A stretch of DNA of 64,000 bases from Polaromonas sp. AET17H-212. GTDB taxonomy: Bacteria > Pseudomonadota > Gammaproteobacteria > Burkholderiales > Burkholderiaceae_C. The position numbers and the translations under genes are program-made. The notes under the pieces were generated by a model. The model was not told the origin of the DNA. It saw nothing but the letters and a program-made list of their open reading frames with translations, and ran no database searches. Each line of letters starts with the position of its first letter. Position 1 is the first letter of the stretch. Positions 26,986 through 35,887 of this stretch are shown here, one piece after another. The stretch spans positions 310,001-374,000 of the forward strand of contig NZ_NBZW01000002.1 of NCBI RefSeq assembly GCF_002379085.1, written 5' to 3'.

Positions 26986-29715
26986 ATGATTGACCAAAAA
27001 GCGCAGATTCTGATCGTTGAAGACGATCCCATCAGCAGAACGCTGATAGGAACCTTGCTCAAGCAGGAGGGATACAGTGTCTTCACTGCCGACTGCGGGG
27101 AAGAGGCATTGGCCATCACGGCGCAAAATGCACCCGACCTGATCCTGCTCGACATCCTGATGCCTGGCATGGATGGCTACCAGGTGGCCACAAAACTGAA
27201 GGCAGATCCGGCGACCAAGAACATCCCGATCATCATGATCACTGCTTTGGACGACCGTCAGGCGATGTATCAGGGGCTGGAGGCCGGCGCGCAGGACTTC
27301 CTCACCAAACCGGTGGATCGTGCCGAGTTGCGCATGCGGGTCGCCAACATGCTGCGCATGAAGCAATACAGCGACTTTATCGCCAACCATAATCGCTCTC
27401 TCGAACAGGATGTGCGGGAGCGCACGGCGCACTTGCGCGACAGTGAAGCGCGTATTCGCGTGATCCTCGACAGCGTTGATGAGGCCATCATCACGATGAA
27501 CGAGCAGGGGGCGATTGAAACCTTTAACCCGGCTGCAGAAACGATATTTGGCCATGCCATCACCGAGATGATCGGAAGGCATGTCAGCCAGCTGATACCG
27601 GCTCTGATCCGAATTGAGCATGATGACAGCCCTGCATCTTCCTGGCGTGCGGGCGAGTCCAGGCTTCTTGGAGGGGGCGCGGAGCTGGTCGGCGTGCGCA
27701 AGGACGGCGTGCATTTTCCGCTGGAAATCAAAACCAAGGATCTCCACACCGACGCGGGGCGTCTTTTTATCGTGTCCGCACGGGATATCAGCGCGCGCAA
27801 GAACTTCGAAACACAGCTGCAATACCAGGCAAGCCATGACGCCCTGACCGGGCTGGCCAATCGCAGCTTGTTGTATGAACGTTTGCGCCAGGCGATTGGC
27901 GATGCCGACCGCGGCGCGCACCCGGTATGGGTGCTTTTTCTCGACCTTGACCGTTTCAAGTTCGTCAATGACAGTCGCGGCCACAAGATTGGCGACCAGC
28001 TGATCAAGCGGGTTGCCGCGCGCCTGCAGTCTGCCTTGCGGAATACCGACAGCGCGGCGCGGTTCGGCGATTCCGAATTCGTGTTGATCCTGCCCGGGCG
28101 TACCGACGGCACCGATGGCAAAGGAGGAGAATCGATAGCCGACGCCGTGCAACATCTCATCGAGGCTGTTTCGGAGCCGCTAACGGTTGAGGGCTACGAT
28201 TTCTTCCTGGCGTGCAGTGTTGGGCTGGCGGCGTATCCGGCTAGTGCGGACGATCCCGAAAAATTGGTGGAACGTGCCGACATGGCGATGTTACGCGCCA
28301 AGCAAATGGGGCGCAACAATTTCCAGTTCTTTTCCAGCGACATGAACGCGGCCTTCATCGAGCGCGTCACGCTCGAAAGCGCACTGCGCCTGGCCATTCC
28401 CAATCATCAGCTGGATCTGGTTTACCGGCCACAAGTTGATCTGCAGACGGGGCGGATTGCCGGGATCGAGGCATTGCTGCGATGGCAGCATCCCGAATGG
28501 GGCGTGATACTTCCCGATCGATTTATTCCAATTGCCGAAGAATCGGGCTTGATCCTGAGCATCGGCGAGTGGGTACTGCGCCAGGCCTGCCTGGATATGC
28601 GGACATGGCTTGACGCCGGCTGCAGTGTCCCGCGGGTCGCCGTCAACGTCTCGTCCAGCGAGTTCCGTGATCCTCTGCTGCTGCAGAAAATCGAAAGCGC
28701 GCTCTCGGGAATGCGGGTTGAACCGAGCCTGCTTTCCTTTGAGATAGCAGAAGGTGTGCTGATGAGCGATTCGCAATTTACCGCGGATACGCTGGGGCAA
28801 GTCAAGGCGCTGGGGATCACCCTGACGCTGGACAACTTCGGCACCGGCTATTCATCGCTCAGTTTCCTCAAGCAGTTTCCGCTGGATACCGTCAAGATCG
28901 ATGCGTCATTCATCAAGAACATCACCACCGACAACAATGATGTGGCGATATCCAACGCCATGATCTCGATGGCGCACAGTCTTGGCATCAGGGTGATGGC
29001 CGAAGGTGTTGACACCGAAGCGCAGTGCGACTTCCTGCGCCAGAACATGTGCGATGAAATACAAGGGGACTTCTTTTCAAAACCGCTGGGGCCGGCGGAT
29101 ATTGCCGCCTTGCTGTTGGCGGACCGGCGCTTGCCGGCGCATCTCTTGCGCCTGAAAAAGCGCTCGCGAACCTTGCTTCTGGTGGATGACGAGCCGAACA
29201 TGCTGTTCGCACTGAAGCGGCTGTTGCGTCGCAATGACTGCGAGATTTTGCTTGCCAACAGCGCAGAAGAGGGCTTGGACATGATGGCGCGCCATCATGT
29301 CGATGTCATCCTGTCGGATGAGCGCATGCCGGGCATGAATGGCGTCCAGTTCCTGCGCACGGCGAAGGAACGTCATCCGGATACGGTCCGGATCGTCCTG
29401 TCGGGCTACACCGAATTGGAGTCCGTCACCAATGCGATCAATGAGGGCGCGGTTTACCGTTTCCTCACCAAGCCGTGGGAGGACAGTCTGTTGAAAAAGC
29501 ACGTCGAAGAAGCTTTTCAGTACAAGGAAAAGGAAGACGAAAACCGGCGTCTGAACCTCCTGGTCCGAACCGCGAATCAGGAACTGGCCATGGCCAACAG
29601 GCAACTGGAGGCGAGTGTCAACCAGAAGCTGCACCCCATGCCGCCCATCACGCGGCCACGAATTGCCTTGAATGATGACAGGGGTTGCGCTCATCAGGTC
29701 GATCCTCCCGCATGA
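26986..29715 (+). CDS. REC-PAS-GGDEF-EAL-REC c-di-GMP signalling protein
   Basis: A 909-aa protein. Domains in order: receiver (about 5-125, ILIVEDDP, LLDILMPG, FLTKPVD), coiled-coil, PAS (about 155-275), GGDEF (about 285-455), EAL (about 465-715), second receiver (about 735-855, LLVDDEP, LSDERMPG). The GGDEF site reads RFGDSEF, so cyclase activity is doubtful. The EAL part keeps EALLRW, VNVS, EIAE, VKID and the Gln of IQGD, but DDFG is DNFG and EGVE is EGVD. Phosphodiesterase activity is therefore uncertain. The EAL-receiver half is closely similar to that of the LOV protein at 3250-5760. ATG 26986 was chosen; GTG 26866 is an alternative. A sigma-28-like promoter lies upstream. Confidence 0.92.
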   Translation: MIDQKAQILIVEDDPISRTLIGTLLKQEGYSVFTADCGEEALAITAQNAPDLILLDILMPGMDGYQVATKLKADPATKNIPIIMITALDDRQAMYQGLEAGAQDFLTKPVDRAELRMRVANMLRMKQYSDFIANHNRSLEQDVRERTAHLRDSEARIRVILDSVDEAIITMNEQGAIETFNPAAETIFGHAITEMIGRHVSQLIPALIRIEHDDSPASSWRAGESRLLGGGAELVGVRKDGVHFPLEIKTKDLHTDAGRLFIVSARDISARKNFETQLQYQASHDALTGLANRSLLYERLRQAIGDADRGAHPVWVLFLDLDRFKFVNDSRGHKIGDQLIKRVAARLQSALRNTDSAARFGDSEFVLILPGRTDGTDGKGGESIADAVQHLIEAVSEPLTVEGYDFFLACSVGLAAYPASADDPEKLVERADMAMLRAKQMGRNNFQFFSSDMNAAFIERVTLESALRLAIPNHQLDLVYRPQVDLQTGRIAGIEALLRWQHPEWGVILPDRFIPIAEESGLILSIGEWVLRQACLDMRTWLDAGCSVPRVAVNVSSSEFRDPLLLQKIESALSGMRVEPSLLSFEIAEGVLMSDSQFTADTLGQVKALGITLTLDNFGTGYSSLSFLKQFPLDTVKIDASFIKNITTDNNDVAISNAMISMAHSLGIRVMAEGVDTEAQCDFLRQNMCDEIQGDFFSKPLGPADIAALLLADRRLPAHLLRLKKRSRTLLLVDDEPNMLFALKRLLRRNDCEILLANSAEEGLDMMARHHVDVILSDERMPGMNGVQFLRTAKERHPDTVRIVLSGYTELESVTNAINEGAVYRFLTKPWEDSLLKKHVEEAFQYKEKEDENRRLNLLVRTANQELAMANRQLEASVNQKLHPMPPITRPRIALNDDRGCAHQVDPPA

Positions 29716-29771
29716 GACGGGACAGATTCAGTCAGAAACGATATTTTTAACCACCATGATCGGAAATCACC

Positions 29772-30278
29772 ATGAAAATCTTACGCCGTCTGTTCCTTGC
29801 ACAATGCGTCCTGCTCGCCGCAGCTTTTGGGCATCCCTCTTTCGCCGCTGACAAACCTGCGGGCAAACCGATCCTGATCCTGACCGGCAAGATCAGCCAA
29901 AAAAATGATGGCGACCGCTATGTTTTTGATATGGCCATGCTGGAGAAACTTCCGCAGCACAGCTTCACCACCAAAACGCCATGGTTCAAGGAGCCGGTCA
30001 AGTTTACCGGCCCGTTGCTGCGAGATGTGCTGACTGCAGCGGGTGCCTCTGGCGAGACCCTGACGGCTTTTGCACTGAACGACTATAAAACCGAAATCCC
30101 CGCCAAGGATGCCAGCCTCAACGTGATCGTGGCTCGCCTCATGGACGACAAGACAATGCCGGTCCGTGAAAAAGGGCCTTTGTTCATCATTTATCCCTAC
30201 GACCAAAATAAAGATCTTCAGACCAAGATTTACTACTCCCGTGCTGCATGGCAGCTTAAGGCAATCGAGATCAAGTAA
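29772..30278 (+). CDS. PruR-like periplasmic protein with molybdopterin-binding (SUOX) fold
   Basis: A 168-aa protein with a clear signal peptide (basic MKILRR, hydrophobic core, cleavage near SFAA-D at 25-26), so it is periplasmic. The mature part resembles the oxidoreductase molybdopterin-binding domain: FTGPLLRDVLTAAGASG, ALNDYKTEIPAKD, VREKGPLFIIYPYDQ and SRAAWQLKAIEI. The mature chain contains no cysteine, so the Mo-ligating Cys of true sulfite-oxidase enzymes is absent. This fits PruR, the Agrobacterium pterin-binding protein that regulates the DcpA c-di-GMP enzyme. Next to it are a membrane hybrid kinase and a folE, supporting a pterin-sensor role. That role is inferred. Confidence 0.85.
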   Translation: MKILRRLFLAQCVLLAAAFGHPSFAADKPAGKPILILTGKISQKNDGDRYVFDMAMLEKLPQHSFTTKTPWFKEPVKFTGPLLRDVLTAAGASGETLTAFALNDYKTEIPAKDASLNVIVARLMDDKTMPVREKGPLFIIYPYDQNKDLQTKIYYSRAAWQLKAIEIK

Positions 30279-30285
30279 TCTTGAA

Positions 30286-30305
30286 GGCGCTTTATGCATT
30301 TCAGT
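30286..30305 (+). repeat. Copy 1 of a 20-nt motif shared with 34537-34556
   Basis: GGCGCTT-NNN-GCATTTCAGT, 8 nt after the stop of the PruR-like gene. The same 17 fixed bases at the same spacing recur 4 nt after the folE stop. Both are followed by an ATTTTCC- or AAATTTCC-like stretch. Function is unknown. Confidence 0.75.
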
Positions 30306-30557
30306 GAAAATTTCCATTGAAGGGCATCCCTTGAAGCCGGGTCTGGCGGCGGGTAAAGCTGCGTGCAAAACAACAAACAGGCGCTGCGCATCGTGAAAGA
30401 CACCCCTGGACACCGGTCCGTTTGAGACCCGCATCGTGGCCAGGCCAGCGCAACGCGCCGGGGTGCGCGCCATTGCAATGGACAGGTTAGCCCCTTCAAT
30501 GGGAACCCCCGCTGAATTGCGCGAAGAGCCCTCTTAAATACGCGATTCGGGAGCACT
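30306..30557 (+). other. Gap between the PruR-like gene and the hybrid kinase
   Basis: About 250 nt without a convincing gene. Short open frames here lack ribosome-binding sites. I see no clear promoter or terminator, so cotranscription of the two genes is possible but not shown. Confidence 0.4.
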
Positions 30558-33500
30558 ATGAAGGACGTGAACCGTGGCCAACGCTGGCTGATTGTGATCA
30601 GCGCAACGCTGCTCCTTGTTTTTTCAGCGGTGCTCTACATTCAGTTTCATCAGAGCCGCTTGCTCAGCAATACCTTGCGGATGGAGGAAGACAATCTTGC
30701 ATGGAGTTTTTTCCAGCTGGAGACCGAGTCCCTGCGCCTGCGTGAAGCTTTGCTCGATGAGCTCAACCAACCGGAAGCTATCGATCGGGACAAGCTGCAG
30801 CTTCGATTCGATATATTTTTTAGTCGCTTTGGGGTCGTGATGGACGGCCGCGGCGCCGCCTTGTTGGCAAGCTACGAGCAGTTCGATTCGACCGTGGCGT
30901 TGTTACGTGTTTTTTTTGGCGCCACGGAATCTTATTTTTCCGAAAATGCCGCCACCACGCGGGACGCCCAGGCGATGCGGACTATGTTTCAGGGCCTGGA
31001 GCAGTTGCGCGATCCGCTGCGCGAGTTATCGCTCGCCGCAAACGGCATGACAGGGGCACGTGCCGAGGCCAGAGCCCATGAAGTGCAGCGGCAGATCGCT
31101 ATCAGCACCGGCTTGATTTTGTTCCAGTCCGCGCTGACTTTGCTGTTTTCCATCATCGTCATCCGTCAAATTCGCCAGCTGGAGGCACGCCGGATCGACT
31201 TGGGAGCATTGGCCGGCCAGCTTGAACAATCGAACCGGGCATTGCACGAACGTGCGAACGCGTTGACCGTGGCACTGGGGCGCGCCGATCGGAGTTTTTC
31301 CGAGCTTTCCAGCTACATTCAGGCGATCGACCAGCACGCCCTTGTCAGCATCACCGATGGTGCCGGGCTCATCACCCAGGTGAACGACAAATTTATTGCA
31401 ACCTGCGGCTACAGCCGGGAGGAACTGCTCGGTCAGGACCATCGCTTGCTCAATTCCGGATTGCATGACAAAGCCTTCATGGCCGAGCTGTGGGATACGC
31501 TCGCCCGCAACGATGTCTGGCGGGGCGAATTCTGCAATCGGACCAAGCTGGGCACCCTGATCTGGAGCGACTGCGCCATCGTGCCGCTGCAAAACTCGCA
31601 TCAGAGTGAGGCGCGTTTCATTTCGGTCAGTATTGATATCACCGAGCGCAAGGCAATCGAAACCGAACTGCTGAGCGCCATGCGCTTGGCCGAGGCTGCG
31701 AATCGTGCCAAAAGTGAATTCCTCGCCAATATGAGTCATGAAATCCGTACGCCGATGAACGGTATCCTTGGCATGACCGAGCTGGCGATAGCCACGGAAA
31801 ACAAACAGGACCAGCACGACTATTTAAGGCTGGTGAAGTCCTCGGCCGATTCGCTGCTGATAATCGTCAACGACATCCTCGACTTCTCCAAAATCGAGGC
31901 CGGCCAGATGACCCTGGAACACATTCCGTTCACCCTGCAGGATGTCTTGCCCGACATCATCAAATCCACCGCTGTGCGTATGGACCACAAGGACGTGGAG
32001 TTGCTGCATGAAATCCACCCCGCGGTGCCACATCAACTTGTCGGCGACCCGGAACGCCTGCGCCAGATTGTCCTTAATCTGTTGGGCAACGCGGTCAAAT
32101 TCACGGCGCGGGGAGAAATCGTTCTTGCCGTTATTCTGGAACCCTCGCCGGAGGGCGAAACTGTTCTGCATTTTTCGGTTCGGGATACCGGCATCGGGAT
32201 ACCCCAAAACAAACAGGAAAGCATCTTCGACGCCTTTTCCCAGGCCGACGGCTCGACCACGCGAAAATACGGCGGCACCGGGTTGGGGCTGTCGATTTGC
32301 TCCCGGCTGGTGGGGTTGATGGGCGGAAAAATCTGGCTGGACAGCGAGCCTGGCGCGGGCAGCACCTTCCATTTCACCGCCCGCTTTGGGCTGGGAGCAG
32401 ATGCAGAATCCGTCGCCGGCCCTCCTGGACTGGACAGCTTGCCGGTGCTGATCGTGGACGACAACGCGACCCATCGCCGTATCCTGAGCGACAGCTTGCG
32501 CCGCTGGAATATGCACCCGATCGCCGTCGACAGCGGCGAGCAGGCGCTGGCGGCTCTTGCCAGCGCCAGGGCGCAAGGGGGAGGGGCTGCTCTGCTGTTA
32601 CTGGATGAAAAAATGCCGGTGATGGATGGTGTCACCACGGCCAAGCGAATCCGCGGCAATGCCGATCTGGACGGCACCATCATCATCATGATGACGTCGA
32701 GCCCAACCGCGGTGGCCGCCGCGCACAGGCGCGAATTGGGAATTGCCGCCTTCCTGACCAAACCCGTCACACAGTCTGGCTTGTTGGAGGCGATCCAGGC
32801 TGCACTCGGCATGGAGAACGATAACGCGCAACGCTTGGCGACATCCGCGGTTCAATCCGAAACAACAGTCCGCCTGGCCATCCTGCTGGTGGAAGATAAC
32901 GCCATCAATCAGCAACTGGCCATCGTACTGCTTGAAAAAGCCGGGCACCACGTCACCGTGGCGGAAAATGGGTGCGAGGCGCTGAAGGCGCTGGAGCGTG
33001 ACAATTACGATCTGGTGCTGATGGATATGCAAATGCCGGAAATGGGGGGCATTGAGGCCACCCTGCACGTCCGGGAAAATGAGCGCCGGCTTGGCGGTCA
33101 CATTCCTATTATCGCCATGACCGCCAATGCCATGGACGATGACCGGGAACGCTGCCTCGCAGCTGGCATGGACGACTATGTTTCAAAGCCGATCACTTCC
33201 GCCAGGCTGTTTGCCGCCATTGACGCTGTGGTGCGCACCCGGCACCTCGGCAGACCAGGGTCGGAGCGCAAGTTGCCTGATGGGCCTGATGGCAAGTTGC
33301 CAGTGAACGGCTTCGACTATGCTGCGGCGATCGCGCAATCGGATGCTGAAATACTGGCCATCATAGGCGCCATGACGGTGGAGGCCATCCCCCAAAATTT
33401 GTCTTCCATCGAGAATGCGCTGTTGCAAGGTGGCGAGGAGGAAATCAGACGCGCCGCGCACACCTTGAAGGGGGCGCTTCGCTACTTCGGCGCCAAGCCG

Positions 33501-33644
33501 GCGGTCGAATGGGCAAGAAAAATGGAGGTGCATGCCGCAGAAGGACAAATTGATGCGGCGCGCAGCTGTTTCAAGCCACTACAGGAAGAACTGGAAAAAT
33601 TTCAGCCGGTCGCGGCGGCCGTCTTCAGCGCACCCAAGGGCTGA
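30558..33644 (+). CDS. BarA-type hybrid sensor histidine kinase with HPt domain
   Basis: A 1028-aa membrane kinase. Membrane span 1 (about 10-30) and span 2 (about 176-198) enclose a helical periplasmic sensor of about 145 residues. A PAS domain (about 250-370) follows, then HisKA with ANMSHEIRTPMNGI, the ATPase domain (LNLLGNAVKF, DTGIGIP, GTGLGLSI), receiver 1 (LLLDEKMP), receiver 2 (LVLMDMQMPEM) and a C-terminal HPt domain with AHTLKGALRYFG. All phosphotransfer residues are present. GGGAG lies six bases before the ATG. The periplasmic domain is the natural docking site for the PruR-like protein encoded just upstream, and folE follows. The cognate response regulator is not adjacent. Confidence 0.95.
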   Translation: MKDVNRGQRWLIVISATLLLVFSAVLYIQFHQSRLLSNTLRMEEDNLAWSFFQLETESLRLREALLDELNQPEAIDRDKLQLRFDIFFSRFGVVMDGRGAALLASYEQFDSTVALLRVFFGATESYFSENAATTRDAQAMRTMFQGLEQLRDPLRELSLAANGMTGARAEARAHEVQRQIAISTGLILFQSALTLLFSIIVIRQIRQLEARRIDLGALAGQLEQSNRALHERANALTVALGRADRSFSELSSYIQAIDQHALVSITDGAGLITQVNDKFIATCGYSREELLGQDHRLLNSGLHDKAFMAELWDTLARNDVWRGEFCNRTKLGTLIWSDCAIVPLQNSHQSEARFISVSIDITERKAIETELLSAMRLAEAANRAKSEFLANMSHEIRTPMNGILGMTELAIATENKQDQHDYLRLVKSSADSLLIIVNDILDFSKIEAGQMTLEHIPFTLQDVLPDIIKSTAVRMDHKDVELLHEIHPAVPHQLVGDPERLRQIVLNLLGNAVKFTARGEIVLAVILEPSPEGETVLHFSVRDTGIGIPQNKQESIFDAFSQADGSTTRKYGGTGLGLSICSRLVGLMGGKIWLDSEPGAGSTFHFTARFGLGADAESVAGPPGLDSLPVLIVDDNATHRRILSDSLRRWNMHPIAVDSGEQALAALASARAQGGGAALLLLDEKMPVMDGVTTAKRIRGNADLDGTIIIMMTSSPTAVAAAHRRELGIAAFLTKPVTQSGLLEAIQAALGMENDNAQRLATSAVQSETTVRLAILLVEDNAINQQLAIVLLEKAGHHVTVAENGCEALKALERDNYDLVLMDMQMPEMGGIEATLHVRENERRLGGHIPIIAMTANAMDDDRERCLAAGMDDYVSKPITSARLFAAIDAVVRTRHLGRPGSERKLPDGPDGKLPVNGFDYAAAIAQSDAEILAIIGAMTVEAIPQNLSSIENALLQGGEEEIRRAAHTLKGALRYFGAKPAVEWARKMEVHAAEGQIDAARSCFKPLQEELEKFQPVAAAVFSAPKG

Positions 33645-33834
33645 TCGGATGTAACGCGCGCCGATGACCGCTGACCTTGTCCGCAGGATTTTTGCGGATC
33701 AATAAAACAATACGGATTGGAAATTCATGGATTTTTTTAAAAAATACGGGGGCTGGCCAATTTCGCTGCTCCTTCCTCTACTGGGCATCCGCGGCGGTGC
33801 CGCTGAGGTTCAACCACACCCAGAAAGAAAACCC

Positions 33835-34533
33835 ATGGTTTCCCCAGCGCCTTCTGATGCTGTTTCTGTTTCCAAAAAGATACGCGAGCGCATCATGGAA
33901 GCCGGGGTTCGGTTTCACGCCAACGACAATATTGCCGACTTCATCAAGCCCGGCGAAATGGAAGCCCTGTTAACCGAAGTGCAAGCAAAGCTGCACGACG
34001 TCCTGCACAGTCTGGTGATCGATACCGACAGCGATCACAACACGAACGAAACGGGACGCCGGGTTGCCAAGATGTTCCTCCATGAAGTCTTTCGGGGCCG
34101 GTATGTTCCCATGCCGTCGTTAACAGAATTCCCGAACGCGTCACGTTTGAACGAGCTGATGATTATCGGGCCGATCACCATACGCAGCGCCTGTTCGCAT
34201 CATCTTTGCCCGATCATGGGGCGAGTGTGGGTGGGGGTCATGCCCGATGAACATTCCAATTTGATCGGATTGTCGAAATATGCACGCATCGCCGACTGGA
34301 TCATGAACCGACCGCAAATTCAGGAAGAAGCGGTGGTGCAATTGGCTGATGTGTTGCAAGACAAGATGCAGACGGATGGACTGGCCATCGTGATGGAGGC
34401 CGACCATTTTTGCATGCATTGGCGCGGCGTAAGAGATACAGGCGCAAAAATGACCACCAGCGTGATGCGCGGCAAATTTTTGACCGATGCAAGCTTGCGA
34501 CGTGAGTTTCTGTCGCTGCTCAGCGGAAAATAA
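33835..34533 (+). CDS. folE: GTP cyclohydrolase I (FolE paralogue)
   Basis: A 232-aa enzyme that converts GTP to 7,8-dihydroneopterin triphosphate, the first step of folate and pterin synthesis. The zinc site is visible in SACSHHLCPIMG and in DHFCMHWRGV, and the substrate loop in LIGLSKYARIADW. DHNTNETGRRVAKMF matches the family. ATG 33835 gives the normal family length; an upstream ATG at 33727 (GGAA six bases before) would add a hydrophobic 36-residue extension. Its place behind a PruR-like protein and a hybrid kinase suggests it makes a signalling pterin rather than housekeeping folate. That role is inferred. Confidence 0.93.
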   Translation: MVSPAPSDAVSVSKKIRERIMEAGVRFHANDNIADFIKPGEMEALLTEVQAKLHDVLHSLVIDTDSDHNTNETGRRVAKMFLHEVFRGRYVPMPSLTEFPNASRLNELMIIGPITIRSACSHHLCPIMGRVWVGVMPDEHSNLIGLSKYARIADWIMNRPQIQEEAVVQLADVLQDKMQTDGLAIVMEADHFCMHWRGVRDTGAKMTTSVMRGKFLTDASLRREFLSLLSGK

Positions 34534-34536
34534 ACT

Positions 34537-34556
34537 GGCGCTTCGCGCATTTCAGT
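34537..34556 (+). repeat. Copy 2 of the 20-nt motif shared with 30286-30305
   Basis: GGCGCTT-NNN-GCATTTCAGT, beginning 4 nt after the folE stop. See the copy after the PruR-like gene; the fixed bases and their spacing are identical. Confidence 0.75.
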
Positions 34557-34953
34557 ACAGTAAGATTTTCCCTTGCGCCGGGGGGAACGCTCGTTCAGGC
34601 AACGGATACGCCTGGAGGTCGTCGACTCGGCCATGATGCCGCGCAAGGTCACAGTCTTCCCCACGTCAGACGCCGAGTTTAGCGTCCGGATCAGTGAGCC
34701 AGGCAGCCATGCAACATTCTTTTTTTGTTATCTCCAGAATCAGCGAAGGTGGCCCAGGGGTCAGCTCGAGGGCGCGGCACGCAGGCCACAGTACGCGCAC
34801 AAAACCGTAATCCTCATGTCAAATTCAATTGTGTAATACTTTTCACTAAATATGATGATATCGACAAATTCAAGCAAACAATGATAAATTCGCGTTAACT
34901 TGTGTATCATTGGTAAAACGGCAATGGCTGGTTTTACATAGAGGGTTTGAAGC
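34557..34953 (+). promoter_or_regulatory. flhDC upstream region, no gene seen
   Basis: About 400 nt without a convincing gene. The first half has ordinary composition and fragments of open frame that match nothing I recognise. The second half (about 34810-34953) is strikingly A+T-rich and ends with GAGGG eight bases before the flhD ATG. This is the likely control region of the flagellar master operon, but I cannot fix a promoter. Confidence 0.5.
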
Positions 34954-35271
34954 ATGAACGTCGACGATATGAAGGCCGAAATTCGTGATGCCAATCTCAG
35001 CTACCTGATGCTCGCGCAGCAGATGATCCGTTCCGATAAGGCCGCAGCTACTTTTCGGCTGGGGGTCAGTCTGGCAATCGCCGATCTGCTGGAGCGGCTC
35101 AGCAATGCACAGCTGTTGAAGCTGGCAAGCACCAGCATGATGCTGGCCAGGTTCCGCTTCGATGATGGCGCCATCCTCGGCATGCTGACCGACCACGGCA
35201 AAGACTCTGCGCTGGCCCGGTCCCACGCGGCGATTCTGATGACAGGCCACACGGTCGAAGACATTGTTTGA
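34954..35271 (+). CDS. flhD: Flagellar master regulator subunit FlhD
   Basis: A 105-aa subunit of the FlhD4C2 activator that turns on class II flagellar genes. The sequence has IRDANLSYLMLAQQMIRSDKAAA and FRLGVSLAIADLLERLS in pieces, both diagnostic. GAGGG lies upstream of the ATG, and an A+T-rich control region precedes it. flhC follows. Confidence 0.97.
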   Translation: MNVDDMKAEIRDANLSYLMLAQQMIRSDKAAATFRLGVSLAIADLLERLSNAQLLKLASTSMMLARFRFDDGAILGMLTDHGKDSALARSHAAILMTGHTVEDIV

Positions 35272-35309
35272 CGGTCTCGAATGATTGCCCATCACCAAGA
35301 AAGCGCCGA

Positions 35310-35870
35310 ATGACCAAGAAAAGCGTGGTGGCGGAATCCCGGGACATCCAGCTGGCGATTGAAATGATCAATCTCGGCGCTCGTCTGCAACTGCTGGAGT
35401 CGGAAACCTGGCTTTCCCGCGAACGCCTGTTGAATTTGTACAAAGAACTCAAGGGCGTTTCACCGCCGAAAGGCCTGCTGCCATTTTCGGTTGACTGGTT
35501 CATCACCTGGCAGCCCAACATACATGCTTCTTTCTTTATGGGCATTTACAAGTATCTGCTTGCACAGGCCCAGATTTCCGGGATTGAGGCCATCTTGAAG
35601 GCTTACAAACTTTACCTTGAGCAGATGGGGCCGGGTCCGGGCGAAGAGCCGGTGCTTTCGCTGACGCGCGCCTGGACCCTGGTCCGTTTCTTTAGCAGCA
35701 AGATGTTGACGAGCGCTCATTGTGGCGCGTGCGGCGGCGCATTTGTGGTTAATCCGCTGGAAGTGCGCAGCAAGTACATCTGCGGCCTGTGCCATATGCC
35801 TTCGAGGGCAGGGAAAACCAGAAAAGCCAGGGAAGAAGCTGATCACGCCGTCGCGGCAGGGCTGGTCTGA
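35310..35870 (+). CDS. flhC: Flagellar master regulator subunit FlhC
   Basis: A 186-aa DNA-binding subunit of FlhDC. It starts with KKSVVAESRDIQLAIEMI and carries the zinc cluster CGACGG ... CGLC (two CxxC pairs, near residues 138-161). ATG 35310 gives the normal N-terminus. A TTG at 35268 overlapping the flhD stop would add 14 unconserved residues. It is cotranscribed with flhD. Confidence 0.96.
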   Translation: MTKKSVVAESRDIQLAIEMINLGARLQLLESETWLSRERLLNLYKELKGVSPPKGLLPFSVDWFITWQPNIHASFFMGIYKYLLAQAQISGIEAILKAYKLYLEQMGPGPGEEPVLSLTRAWTLVRFFSSKMLTSAHCGACGGAFVVNPLEVRSKYICGLCHMPSRAGKTRKAREEADHAVAAGLV

Positions 35871-35887
35871 ATCCACGCGGCCGGTCA

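Noticed and set aside
30166..30396. Small open frame over the end of the PruR-like gene
   Set aside because: It overlaps a well-supported gene in another frame and has no start signal.
34573..34836. 87-aa open frame and antisense frames between folE and flhD
   Set aside because: No ribosome-binding site and no recognisable domain; I considered a transposase remnant but found no convincing motif.
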